64,000 bases of DNA from Dermatophagoides farinae (Eukaryota; Arthropoda; Arachnida; Sarcoptiformes; Pyroglyphidae): contig NC_134677.1 of assembly GCF_024713945.1 (NCBI RefSeq), forward strand, positions 5,087,001 through 5,151,000, read 5' to 3'. The stretch's first letter is position 1. The number at the start of each line of letters is the position of its first letter. The translations under genes were made by a program, and so were the position numbers. The notes under the pieces were generated by a model. The model did no database searches and had not been told where the DNA came from. It worked only from the letters and a program-made list of their open reading frames with translations. This document shows positions 33,433-46,922 of the stretch, one piece after another.

Positions 33433-35235
33433 GAGAATATTATGAAAGAAAAAAGTATGAAACAAAAATGAAAAATAAAAATAAAATGGATAAATGATCA
33501 CAAGATATATTTATGATTTTTCTCGCTTAAACAACAACAAGAAAAAAAAACAAGTTCAGAGAGAAGTCGTCGAATTTCATTATTGTCAACAAGAATTGAG
33601 TTCATAGCGGAATTTGATCATTCATAAAATCAATGATCCATTTTGATATTTATGTTTCGTTTAGTTTCTTTTTTCGTAATAAGTCAAAGATAGGAGTTTT
33701 ATCAATGAAGAATTGAATCTTTGCTATTATATTATCATAGATGATGATGATAGTGATGTGAAATGATCTTGATAACTATTCACAAAAAGTCTACACTATA
33801 CGCACAAGAAACCACAGACTAAACAATAGACAAATGAGCACATTTAAATCTAATGGAATTCAATTCAATGAAGAATATTCAATTTTTTTCTCAAATTCTT
33901 CATATGAGTCATGAATTAAATGTATAAAAGAGATATAGATGATACGAAATGTATTAAATTATCCATTTAGAAATATCATCATTAGAATTGATTAAGGTCA
34001 ATTGAAATCAAGTCTATTTCACTATCTATCTTAAATAAATAGACGAAGTTATTTGTATTGAAATTCATTGCACTGTTTATATCTTCATACAATTTTCTAT
34101 TACAAATCGGAAAATTTTTTGTCACATTCATCGTAATGATCGGCTTGATTTTTTTTTATCTTTCTAATTCTAAAGAGATGATATAGAAGTGTAATAAAAA
34201 AAACAGCAAACGCAATCAAATAAAATGGTGATAAACAAACATGAATGAAAGTGGGAATGAAAAACAAAACAAAACAAAAAAGACTGGAATTTATCTAGAA
34301 ACAAGCACTGTTTACTGTTTTTGTATGGAAGGAAAAAAAATTGAACAGACATAATCAGCCAACTATCAATAAAATGAAATTCATTGCAAAATGAACACTA
34401 GAATTCAATAACTGGATCCATTACAAGGTACCAAACACAAGAACAAAGTGAAATTAACGAGAAAATTGCATAAATTGAAGTTCAATTCTATACAATCATG
34501 AAAGTTATGGCCAAGAAGAAGTAAATTGATTCTAATCGTCTAATGAGAAAATTTTTTTTTGCTTGATTTAATTTGGTTTATTTTTATTTATTTTTTTTTA
34601 GTTTGCAATATATTATTTTTAGAGACTAAAGTTTTATTTTCCAAATAACTAACATATTGATCTACATCTTTAGTATTGATGATTTAACAAAATTACCATT
34701 ATAATTGATTTATATTATTGACAAAAAAGATAAGACATAAGAATCTTATATATGCAAATTTTTGACACAAATTTTATTATTGATAATATTACACAAGAAA
34801 TTATTATTGGCATCAAAATAAAATGAAACTTATTAATGATGATATTAATGAATATTGTGAATTTGATGTCATTATTGCTTATGAAATGTGAATGAATATA
34901 AGGAAAAATATTCTTAACAGTTTAAGTGTCATATCATCCATAAATTGGTGACAGCTATTTTCGCGTAGCTATTGGAATAATAATGTATTTTATACGAGAA
35001 AATTATTTTCACTTCAATGTTCTCGAAATGTTGGGCATTCAAAGTGTTAATTTATTGAACAAACGATGGTGGTTAAAAAAAACTAAGTTAACTTTTAATT
35101 TTTTTTCCTTCATATTTGATGAACTAAAATAAATTTGTTGGCTTGGTTTTTTCTTCTCTACAAAAAATAAAGTTAAATCGACATACATGAATATATAATA
35201 TACAAGACAAACAAATAGATTAATGGATTTTGCTG

Positions 35236-35253
35236 GTGTGTGTGTGTGTGTGT
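35236..35253. repeat. (TG)n microsatellite
   Basis: About nine TG units. Confidence 0.85.
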
Positions 35254-36098
35254 AAGATTGATCCAGAAAAAATGACAAATTACATGTTATTAAAAACTAG
35301 AATTGACAACAACAGACAACAAATATTATGAAGATGTTGAAATCGAATGGATCTGCGGAAATGACTATTTTTAAATTTTAATCAAATTTTTGTTTCTCGG
35401 TAAACATATTAAGCAGACATACTTTGATTCACATAAAGACTATAAGTTATTTCAGTTGAATAACAATTGAGAATTGAGAGATAAATGAAACAGTAACCTT
35501 TTTAAATTTTTTACTCAATTTTTATTATGGCAACTTTTTTTTCTTTTTATATGATGTAATCATGTTAAGATGAAAATGTAACCAGCTATCCAGACAGACA
35601 GTTAGTCAATTTAAGTAAAATTAACTATTCTAAAGAATTTTCATAACCTTCAAGTTCGTTATGTCTGACTTATATATGTACATTTATAATAACAAAAACC
35701 CATATACCCAAAAGAAAAAATGTAACAAAATGTTGAAGAAATTTACAGCAAAAAAAAAACCAGAACAACATATGTCAAAATAAATATATCAAAAAGGGGG
35801 GAAAAAATAATATGACCAGAATTGTAGTTGTCATCGTCATGATTCACGATGGCTAGCATGATACCATTATATATATTAATAATAATGGCATGGATAATAA
35901 TAAAATGAAAATATGCAAATGAATTGATAGTGAATAAATAAATGAATACATGAATCAAACAAAACAAATGCGAAAATGTCTGTATAGGATAAAAGTCAAT
36001 GTATATGTGATAAATGAAGAAATTGGGGGTTAAACAAAAAAAAAAAAATATTCAGGTCGTTATTATATATGATGAAAAACAAAAAGATCAAAATTCAA

Positions 36099-36119
36099 AC
36101 ACACACACACACACACACA
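36099..36119. repeat. (CA)n microsatellite
   Basis: About ten CA units. Confidence 0.85.
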
Positions 36120-39100
36120 TATAATGAAAATACCGGCTAAACTCAACAGTACATTGTTAACATTATTGAACAAGGAGCAAAAAAAAATTGTCCATAATAC
36201 TACTGAATGCTCGTTTAGATTCACACGAATTATTCTTTTTTTCCGCTACAATGGGGAAAGAGAAAAAAAAGAACAAACAGTAGCAACATGAAAAAATTAC
36301 AGCCTTCAAGATTGATTTTTTCTTTCAGGATGAGAACAACGAAAAAGCAACAAAAAAAAACATAAACGATGAATGATGATTGACGATGGCATGAATGACA
36401 ATAAAAAAAAGAATATGGGACAACAACAAATAATAAAAAAAAATAAAATTAAATGACAAGCGAAAAAAAAGAATGGACATTATGACAAGCTTGAAAAACA
36501 TGTAAAATGTGACAAAAAAGTTGACAATTGATAATTAATTTTTTTTTATTTGTTTTTACGTTGGAAAAAATCCCTCTTCCTTTCAACAATTTGACCATAT
36601 ATTACATATGGATGTTAAACCATTAATTTTGATGTTGTAAATCAAGTTTAATAAGGAGTAAAAAATTTTAATGCATTTTTATGGTAATCATGATCATTAA
36701 ATCCGTTCTTGTCAATAAACATTAAATTGGTGGCAATTACTGTCATTCTAAAAGAATTTTTCTGCTCTCAAAAAACATAAACTATGAAATTATCACAATT
36801 ATGATTTGATTCGAAAAAATGAAAAATCTAATATCCTTTTATAATGAATTTTTTTTCTAATTAAAATAAATGTCTGATCAACTAATTTGATTTGATTTGA
36901 TTGTTAATCTTCATTAAGATGGATTGTCCAACTTGATGGAATTTGGTTTTGACCAAAAATGTGGAATGTCTTTGCAAATCTGGTCAGCATTTGGTTGATG
37001 GCTAATAATATGAATTACATTAGTAGCCAATATATAATAAAAAAAAGACAGAAAACAAGATACAAAAAAATGGAAAGAAATGAAAATACCATAAAGAAAA
37101 AAAACCACAAAACCAGAATTCCTGAGAAATTACAGGATTCAAAGATTCAGCAAGAATTGTTTGGTTTTCCATTACTTTACACTAGCCATTGTTGTCATTG
37201 TTGGTTTTGTTCATTTTTATTTTGATTCTCGATATTTTATTTGTATGGTTTCAGTTAGTTTTGTTTGGTTAATGTATTGTAAATGAAGAACAGCAAATAC
37301 ATTGTCGTTTCCTTACTTTAATTTTTTTCTTCATTCTTTTTTTTATTTTTATTCACTCTTTTTCCTTTTTTTCTTGTATTACTTTGTTTTTTTTCTAGAA
37401 TTTTTTTTTTGTTTTTTTAATAATTGCTATTGTTGTTTTTCTCCTCATCGGAATTAGATTCTGAGACAGACAAAAATAAAAACACAAACGCTCATTTCAT
37501 CGAATTTGTTCCGGTTTTTTTCGAAACCAAATGTCGTGCACAAATCAAATGCTGAGCACTCTATCGGATATATCTGATGGAAAGAACAACAAAAATAAAA
37601 ACCAAACAAAAACAACAAAGAATAAAAACAAAGAGCATTAGAATAACAATGAAAAAAGAAGAAAAAAACGATTTTTTCTTCTTATGGATTTCTTATTATC
37701 GTCATCATCATCATTATTGGTATACTAAACAAAAAAACATGTAATTGTATCCAAAGATACACACTAAGTGTAAAAATGTACAGAAAAAATCCAGAAACTA
37801 AAAGAAAAAAAAAAGAATAACTTGAGGCGTCAGTGGCAGAAATTTCTAGCTTATATATTCAACTAACTATAAAGTAATGAGTCTTATTTATAAGACACAT
37901 CGATAAACGGAAAACAGAGATAACGGAATGATGAAAGAAACCACAGGAAAAAACAATAAAAAATGAAATAATCCAAATGATTGCATCAAATTATGTGATA
38001 TTCTAAGAAAAAACTGTATACGTTCAATTCATTGGGAGCACATTCTGAGCATAATAGAATCGATGGAGCAAATGGCATGTCCTGAGTTAGGATCTGTCAT
38101 GTTTTGTTGTTCTGTCTGTCTGGCCAAGATTTACAGACACAGTTTAAATGTGTGGGTTGTTAAAATGTGTTTATGTGCCAAGAAGAGTTTGTCTTGAATG
38201 AATGAACAGATTGATTGTGTAATCACCGATTATGCTGATTTTTCATTTTCGGTTTTTTTTTGTTTTCAATCCATACATCTATTGAATCGTTAATGATGGA
38301 ATTACTGTTTTCAAAGCATATTCCAAACGATTCCTATTTGGATTTTTGAAATTATAATCAATATTCAGGAAATATGCTTTGAATATCGTAAACGGAATGT
38401 TTGACTTGATGTCATTTTTGAATTTCATTTTTTTTTCTTTTTGGTTTGTTTTGATGGAATAAATGGATTTGGTGGAGTTTCTTTTTCTTAGTTTGATTAT
38501 TCATGGTACCGTTTGTTATCATTAGTATTATCATTCATTTACTTGATTAATTAAATGTTCTATTGTTAATCGTTGTTGTTAATTCAAATGAATGCAATGA
38601 TATATGCAACTGTCATTGACTAGTAGTAGTAATAATGATAATAAAAAAAAACCTAGTAAAAGCGATAAACTATTCTATGAAAATGAACATTCCATGCAAA
38701 CACATGGAACTACTTAATCAAAAAATGGAAAAAGTTTCATCATACATTGTCGGTTAATGATGATCACTATGAATAGAGAAGATGAAAAATGAATGAAAGG
38801 ACAAAGATGAATGAAATATTATTCACAATTTTCACAAAAAAAAGAAAAAAATATTCATGCTATGAATGAAATTGAACATGTATCAGTAAAGTGTAATATG
38901 AGAAAGAATGGAAAAGATGAAAAATGAAAATCATTCATTCGAATGATGATCAGTCAAATGTAGATATTATGGCCAATAAAAACCAATGATAATTTGATCA
39001 ACAATAGATTGGGATCATAGAAAAAAACCAACAAGAACACACAGATGGTTACAACATGCAAATATTCAGCCCAACTTTGGATGATTCACGGAGGATATTT

Positions 39101-40452
39101 TCGTGGAAAAAATAGAAAAAAAAAATCCATCCAACTAAATATCACACATGAGACCAACCACGAACATTGATGGTGGGATTTATTCAAATTATCGAACCAT
39201 GCTATTACCATTATTTCAACGGAACAACGATCACTGACGATGAACAAACAAAAACAACAAAAAATGATGAAAACAAAAAAAAAGAAAAGAATTTAAATTT
39301 ATCATTGTTGCCAATGACAACATAACAAAAATCCATAACAAACGATGATGTGTCAATGAATTGATTTCACCATCAACAATGGCGATATAAAAGTGATTTT
39401 GAAAACTGTGGAAATCAGATTATGCGCGCGCGTGTGTGTGTGGGTGGGTGCTTTTTTGCAATTATTTTTTTTTCATAAACGTGTTAGTGAAATGAACTGT
39501 TATTATCATATACGATATTTATCGTTTTCCGTAATGTTTGTATGTGAAAAAAAATTTCATGTACAAACGAGTGTTGATTACATCAAAATTGATGAAAATA
39601 AAAAACAGTAAATGAATTTTCAATTTCTTTTGTTTTTTGATTCCATAGAAAAATTAGATTGAATTTCAGTCACATTCAATTCATTGATACTTAGAACTAA
39701 ACCGTTATGGTGGAACCGACTTATTTGTTAGTTGATTTGAATCATTTTTAATGTTTGAACAAAATAATAATTGTATGGGCAAAGAAAAACATACGAATAT
39801 AACTTTAATATTTGACCAACTAAATAGACCATACCAGATTTCAAAATGAAAAAAAAGAAGAATGTATGCAATAATCAGAATGATGATCACGTCTATGAAC
39901 TAATTTTTTTCTTGGAATTTACGGCATTTTCTGAAAAATGATCTTTTTCGATTCTTTGCATTTCAATAAAATGGTTCAAAAGTTTTAGATTTTCCAATGA
40001 AAAAAAAATCTCCTGATTTAAATTATTTCATTCTTTTTTTTCATATTCCTTCTATGTGAGGCGTTTGAGTTTTCAATTCGAATAATAAGTAATATGGAAA
40101 TTATTACGAAATAAATGTACTGATAGACAAGTAGTGAGTTTTTTTTATATTATTATTATCATTATGATCACTATCATCATCATTATTATTATTATGTTCC
40201 AAATACAATAAGGTAAAATAGAATAACATTTAGAATAAAGGACAAGAAAACAAATTTGAACATACATGATGAATGACAAACATTTAAAAGCGAAGAGAGA
40301 GAGACAGAAAAAATACTATTTTTGGTTGATGTTGCATTATTTTGATTTCTTTTTTGTATTTGAACGAACTCTTTGGTAAACATTAAGAATAAAAAGAAAA
40401 AAACGAAAATTTTACAATTTTTATAATCGAAAATAAATTCTCTGTGTTTTCA

Positions 40453-40472
40453 TGTGTGTGTGTGTGTGTGTG
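40453..40472. repeat. (GT)n microsatellite
   Basis: About ten GT units. Confidence 0.85.
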
Positions 40473-40929
40473 GTATGGTGTATATAATTTGGAAACAAAA
40501 GAATAGAATTATTGACATGGTAAAGAAAAGTATGATGAGAAAAAAATTCCAATGAAAAAAAAACATTCAGAAAAGCAAGGAAAATATTTTAAAGCAAATA
40601 TGATTACGATATGAATGATAATAAACAAAATGAGAAAAAGAATATGACATAACAGGAGATGGCTATGATATTTGAAATGTTTGTCTGGTGTTCAGATGTT
40701 AAAATATTCCAAATATGAACAAATCGATTATAATGATCATCATGAATAGTCATCGCAAACAAAATGATGGCGATTATGGTAACAACTGTCTTGCTGGTGA
40801 TTTGTAAGATTTTTTTTTGTGTAATACCTTAACATTTATGATTATGATTATAGATAATGATGGTGACGATCAACTGTGAAAATTATGAGGGCGTCATAAT
40901 CAAGCCAATGATGATGGCCATGGTGATGA

Positions 40930-41368
40930 TTACTGTTGTTGTTGTTGTTGTTGATCAGAGGTTGATGTTGTAGGTTGAAACATTCCAATCAATTTATTCG
41001 TACTGCCCGATGGTATCACTCGATCTGGTGTATCATCATCATCTGTTTGTCCGCTATTTGGTTCGAAAACTTTTTTCATATTATTCACCATTGATTGGCC
41101 ATTTGATACAGAACCTCGACGTCCATCACCATCAATGCCTTGTGCTTTTTTCTCGAATTTTTCGATCAAACGAGTAGTTTTTGATGGTATCATATTCTTT
41201 CCATTCATTTCATTTTCTTTGGCACGTTTTTCGAATTCTATAATAATACGATTCGGTTCGTAGCTATTGGTCTCGATTTCAGATTCCATTTTATATTCCT
41301 CAAGTATTCTTTGCTGATGTCGGCTCAAAAAGAATTGATCGTGAATATTTTTTTTAATATTTACTTCG
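40930..41368 (-). CDS. Terminal exon with four LIxxFE-type motif repeats
   Basis: Open frame ending in a run of Gln codons and TAA at 40930. Going upstream it stays open to about 41406 with only a TTG; a strong 3' splice site (GTTTTTCTGCCGACAG|CGAAG) at 41369-41370 marks the likely exon start, so this is probably the last exon of a gene whose other exons lie to the right. If translated alone, the first ATG is at 41289. The encoded 145 residues are charged and polar, with four related 10-residue motifs about 26-30 residues apart: PNRIIIEFEK, TTRLIEKFEK, VNNMKKVFEP and TNKLIGMFQP, two of them preceded by IPS. No signal peptide or TM segment. I do not recognise the family; regularly spaced amphipathic motifs suggest repeated binding sites for one partner. 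Confidence 0.6.
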
Positions 41369-41852
41369 CTGTCGGCAGAAAAACAGCATGAATTTTCGCC
41401 ATACAATCAATCTGTTACGTCAAATCGAATGTAAATTTTTTTTGCGTTTTTATTCAACTAATAGTTTCATAAAAAAAACTCAGTGAAAATTCTTTTTTAG
41501 AATCTTTTTTTCTTACCACTATTATTATATTATATTTCTTCGATGGCAACTCTTTCTTTTTTTCTGATATATTTTTTTGTCAATACTCTGTTTTTGATGT
41601 TTTTGAATGAAAATGGTGTTGATAGAATCTGCTGCAAAGTAACTAGAGAAAAAAAATAAAAATAAAATCGTGAGACCGATAACAATAACAAAAAAAAAGA
41701 AACGATGAAATAATTCGATTATATATTATTGGCAAGCGAATAAAACGAAACTAATGAAGCAGTCATTCAAGTCATTCAGTCAGTCAGCAAGCTAGGCCCA
41801 GGCAACGGTTAATGTTTATGTGTGTGCGATATTAGATCCAAACTATAGATAA

Positions 41853-41877
41853 TGTTGTTGTTGTTGTTGTTGTTGCT
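41853..41877. repeat. (TTG)n trinucleotide run
   Basis: About eight TTG units in non-coding DNA. Confidence 0.8.
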
Positions 41878-43395
41878 GATACTTGTTATTTATTTTTCAA
41901 TATTAAAATTTCGTTTTTTTCTACCTTATAGTTCAATATTATTTATATCACTAATAGTTAACTTGATTTTCACGGGAATATTCCAATGCATCTGCTTGAT
42001 GATGATTGTATACCGTGATAAGAAGAAGAAAAGTACCTTGGTGAAAAACAACAACCAGATCAGGAATTTGAATAATTGATGGATACAAAATGGAAAAAGT
42101 GCTGAATTAATGAATGAATAATAATCTGTCGTCGGTATTCGGGTTCAATTTATTGTCTGGTACAATAGAAAATTTCAAATGTAGGCCACAAACAAGAAAA
42201 TCAAATCTGTGAGTAAATAGACAAACAAATACAAAGATTAAAGTTAGATTCAATGGAAATGAAAATAGAAAGTATGTAGATAAATAAATGAAACAAAAAA
42301 TAAAGAATACGGGCGCAGATGGTGACACAAGATGATGATTAAGAAATGAGAAAAAAAAACCGTATTTCAAAATCAAACATTGTAGAAAAACTTTTTTTTT
42401 TCTCATTCCTTAGGAAAAACATTAGAACAGAATTGTATGTATACATAAATTGAAAATGAGAAAAAACCATCATATAAACAAAACGAAGCAATGTATATTG
42501 TCTTTATTATATAAAATTTTCAATGTTGGCTTCACTCATCACATTTTTTTCCTTTTATGTTAAGTTTTTTCTGTGTTTATTCATGCAATGAAAATAACAA
42601 AATCATCATCATCATATTTTGGATAAAATTAGCATCAAAAATGATAAAAGTGATTATGACGATGAAAAATACTAAAAAAAAAAAAAACATAAAATGAACT
42701 GAAAAAACTAACAAATCCAATTGGATTGATAGATTGGATTTGAAGGACCGTTTTTCTCTGGTCCACACTATACACTAAAAAGAATTGTGAAAAAAAACAA
42801 GAAAATTTTCAGCTGCATAAGAAAAACTGAATTAAGATAAAGGAAAGCCTTATGGCTGCTTGAGAAAAAATTCGTGGTTGATATTCTATTTACATTATAT
42901 TGATATTATATTTACATTTGATATTAATGATTAAAATAACAAAAAAAATGCTTTTGCTAATAGCATCGAAATATTTTTTTTTGTTTCATAGTCCACAAAC
43001 AGGTTCTGAGAACTGAATAGAAAAAAACACAAACTGCCACTGCCAATAATGGCTTTGTTAATAATCACATACACACAGACATAAGTCTACTGTATAGCAG
43101 ATTTTTATTCACTGATTTCAATATTGCACCATTATTAAATTAGGTAACAGTAGAAACAAAGTGGAAAAACTCTGAAAAACAACAACAAAAAAAATTAATA
43201 TCTTTTTTGTCGTATTGCTTTTATGATTAAACCTTCAAAAAAAAGTGTGTGTGGGGTTATCATGGAGAAAAAACCAAAAAAAAAAATCTCCAATCTAAGA
43301 AATAAAAATGCAAATTAAATGAAATGTGAAAGGGAAAAATTTTCATCATCATTATTCAACATCATCAAGGTTTTATTTTTCCCTTTTTTATTCAT

Positions 43396-43516
43396 TATCT
43401 CCATCTGATGATTATCATCATCATCATCATCATCTTCATTATCATTATTATTATTATAATCACAATTATTATATGCATTCAATATATAGTTTCATCTCCG
43501 ATTCATCTAGTTTCAT

Positions 43517-43549
<33 letters not shown>
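43396..43549. repeat. (ATC)n/(ATT)n tract and 32-nt poly-A
   Basis: A (TCA)n then (TTA)n tract at 43408-43470 is followed, 48 nt on, by an uninterrupted run of about 32 A (43518-43549), the longest homopolymer in the window. No ORF or target duplication nearby supports a retro-inserted gene. Confidence 0.85.
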
Positions 43550-43551
<2 letters not shown>

Positions 43552-44736
43552 CGACACCAGCAACATAGTATGTATGGTAAAAAAAAATTTAAATATTTTG
43601 TGCTACAATTCTTTTCATTATTGTTGTCGTATGAAATGAAACACACTTGGATATTATTTCAGCGGTATTCAATGTCAGAAAAAAACGGCAACATAATATA
43701 GTGAATCTAAGATGATAAAGTTTTCAAGCGTTGGATCATTCAAAGATTTTTTGAAAATAAATTTTTTCTGGTATGGCAAACCAGAAATGCTCGAATTCGA
43801 TTTTTATGATCATAGCAATAAAAATGATATTTCGATTTTTTTTTCATTAATGTCCCGAACAACAAGAAAAACCACAATCACAAGAATCATCATAATAATG
43901 ATAGTTAATGGATTGTTCATTCAATAATTCAAAAATAAAGACCAACGATTGATGTTAACATTACAATGTAATGACAATAAGAACAAGAAAAAATGGCCTT
44001 GGAATTCCTTTGTGATTTATATAATATTCAAACAAAAAAAAAAAAAACATTCAAGCATGAAGTGAAAAAAAATCATGTGATGATGATTCTATTCATGGAA
44101 TAGTTAGCTGAACATTTAGCTCATTTTGTTTGGGGTAATATTAAATACAATCAAGAATGAACTCGAATAATGATGATGATTCTAGTTAGATTTAATAGAC
44201 ATTATTATTCTAATGACCAAAATGTCGTTATGACAAGTTTATATTCTAATTTTTGTGCATGAAAAAAATTCAAGATGAACTTTTTCATCTGTTGATTTGC
44301 ATTATCGATTTTTTTTCAAATGAATGAATTAATGGACCATTGAAAATAAGCGGAATGACTTTTTTTATCTGGTAAAATGAAAAAAATAATTTTAAACAAA
44401 ATAACCGAATTATGATTACGTCTGAGATTAATGTGTGATTTTCTCTATCAATGATCTATTTAATTGCTCGATTCAGTAGTATTTACTTAAAAGCAGCACA
44501 ATCATCAAAATATGTTTGAAAATCAGATCATCAGAAAAATTCGTGTGAATCAAACAAAAAAAAATAAATAAATGAAAAAATGGCATTCAAATGTGTTCAC
44601 AGATACATATACACATAAACGGTTATAAATCTTACTACCAGGATAAATACACCACATGATCCATCAAATATGATTATCAAATTGTGTTTCATTTCTTTTT
44701 GTATAAATATCAGTTATGAGATCCAAATTTCATTTT

Positions 44737-44759
44737 TGTTGTTGTTGTTGTTGTTGTTG
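44737..44759. repeat. (TTG)n trinucleotide run
   Basis: About seven TTG units. Confidence 0.8.
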
Positions 44760-46677
44760 CGATTTACCCAGTTTGAGCCCAGGATATTAAACGAAAACCC
44801 GGCATTATAACATAACTATCATAATCATCATTGTTGTCAAATATTAAAGCCTTTTTATTTTTGCTATTTCATTTATTATAGCTTTTTCTTGTTAGTAGAA
44901 TGGTTTTTGGTTGTTTCATACACTTTTGTTGATTTTTTTTTTGCATTTTTGTTGTTATCGTTTTCTTCAGTTTCCGGGCTTGGAAATGAAATCCCATGAC
45001 CTTCATTTAAAATCAAATGAAAAGGTTCAAAATTATCCACAAGACAAACACGTACATATAAATGATGATGATAATGAATTCAGAAGAAAAAAAACCGAAC
45101 AGACATTGAAAATTCTTGCGAACAAATTCAACAAAGCCATGTGCATTTGTTTCACTAATGACTATCATGATAGTGGTAGTAGCATTATCATGAAGATGAT
45201 AATCATAGCTGGAACCGTTTAAAATTTTTATTTTTCATCGTTTTCACTGTCCATTATTATTAAAATTGTTCATTTTCTATTTGCTTATTAATAAACAATT
45301 TTTATAAATGAAATATTTGGATATTTTAGCTGAAATCAACGATAAAAAGTGAAAAAATAACGATGTTGAATAAGTTATGTATGTCATTTGACCTTCATTT
45401 TCACATTTTCTTCGGATTGAGAATCAAGAATCATTGTGAAACAAATGAAAAAAGTTAAAAAGACCTTGATCCAACTGAAACGTAGAACGAAATAAAAAAT
45501 AGGCAATAATTAGGGAATGCCGGTAAAATGTAAGCCATTATAATTGTTATAATTCTGTTCTTATTCATTTAAATGCTCATGTATATTTTAATCGACCAAA
45601 GTAGTAAAGAACTACAAGACAAAAAAAAAATAAAGACTCAGAATGAAAAACTCACATCATTAAAACGGATTGTACAAACGCCCACATTGTTAGAGATATT
45701 TTCTCCAGCTATTACACATTTCTTGCACGATTATAATAAAAAAAATACCAGAAGAAATGAATTTCGTAACACTCACACACCCAATTTAGTCGTTTTTTAT
45801 TCTTTATAAACGATTTAAGGCTATGATTGTTATTATTACATGAACAATTGGATCCAATACATAAAGTCGACAAATAGTGGATAGTATTACGTAAAAATTT
45901 CAGTAACAATACAGGGGAACAGAAAAAACGAATCAATGAACAAAAGAAAAAAAACTATCTAGCCAAAAATTTGAGCCCTAACGATAGAATGACCACTTTT
46001 TAGATTTTTATTTCAAACACCAAAAAATTTGTGTTAAAATAATCTTTTAACATACAAAAAATCAAATTTCGATTGCTACGAATTGATAATCATTATAATG
46101 AAGAAAATAGTGGGAAAAACAAAACATCAAATAAGGCGTTAAATTGAAAACTTTGTACGGATATTACCATATATTTTCCATGGCAAGTATGAAAAAAATT
46201 CATGAAGCTCATCAGCCAAAAAAATACTGAATTTGAATTAAGAAAGACAATAATCATCGAAATTGATGATTTTGAAGATTGAACAAGAAAAAAGAAAGGA
46301 ACAAAATCATGCACTACATCCTGAATCGAATGAACAATCTAACATGAAGACGATGATTTTAAGTGACACAAGAGAAATTGTAACAAGATCGGTGGGCGAA
46401 TAAAAAAAAAACTTAGTAGTCGTCGTCGTCATCCAGTGTGTGCGTGCGTGTCTTAAGAATAATTTGTTCAATTGTTCCATGTTGATGGACAAGAATGAAA
46501 TATTCGTGTTTCATTCGCTATACCACGAACACTTGCCATCAAATGTATAATTATGAATATCGTATTTTGTTCACATGGACACATACAAAGAACATGAAAA
46601 CAACTGATTCGATATGTGCATAATAAAGGCAAACACTATTCATGAAATTTTTTAACATTCAAGCAAATATTATATAT

Positions 46678-46922
46678 CAGGCCTTCCCAAACCGTGGTCC
46701 GCAATCCAGTACCGGTCCAAGAGAAAAATTTAAAAATTTTATTGACATAATTCTTAAAACGGAAATCAAAATTTCAAGTAAAATTTGGATTTTTCTTGAC
46801 CAAAATGCTTTTCCGACCATTGTCCAATCACTAATTTGTATTATTTTTATGCTTTTTTTAAAAAAAGTGGTCTGTAGAAAAATTTTACTGCTAACACTGC
46901 TGAAAACGTTTGGGAAACGCTG
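46678..46922. mobile_element. hAT-like MITE (copy 2)
   Basis: The left end CAGGCCTTCCCAAACCGTGG and the right end read inward CAGCGTTTCCCAAACGTTTT form imperfect terminal inverted repeats. They are flanked by 8-bp sequences TTATATAT (46670-46677) and TAATATAT (46923-46930), identical at 7 of 8 positions, matching the 8-bp target duplication of hAT transposons. The GTGGTCCGC...ACCGGTCC interior is GC-rich against the surroundings and is shared with the copy at 27449. About 245 bp, non-autonomous. An ORF running across it (46642-46980, +) is not a gene. Confidence 0.75.

Larger units (their letters stand above)
31570..40929. other. 9.4-kb gene-free block
   Basis: GPCR 3' flank (AATAAA near 31759), then AT-rich sequence without coding ORFs. 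Identified contents are a cluster of three hairpins at 33301-33432, (TG)n at 35236-35253, (CA)n at 36099-36119, (GT)n at 40453-40472 and many A/T runs. The ORFs here (60-88 codons) are Phe/Lys/Ile-rich and uninformative. It may be distal regulatory DNA or part of a long intron. Confidence 0.55.

Noticed and set aside
43518-43549. 32-nt poly-A as the tail of a processed pseudogene or LINE
   Set aside because: No coding remnant, polyadenylation signal or target duplication lies upstream; only triplet repeats do. Simple homopolymer expansion is enough.
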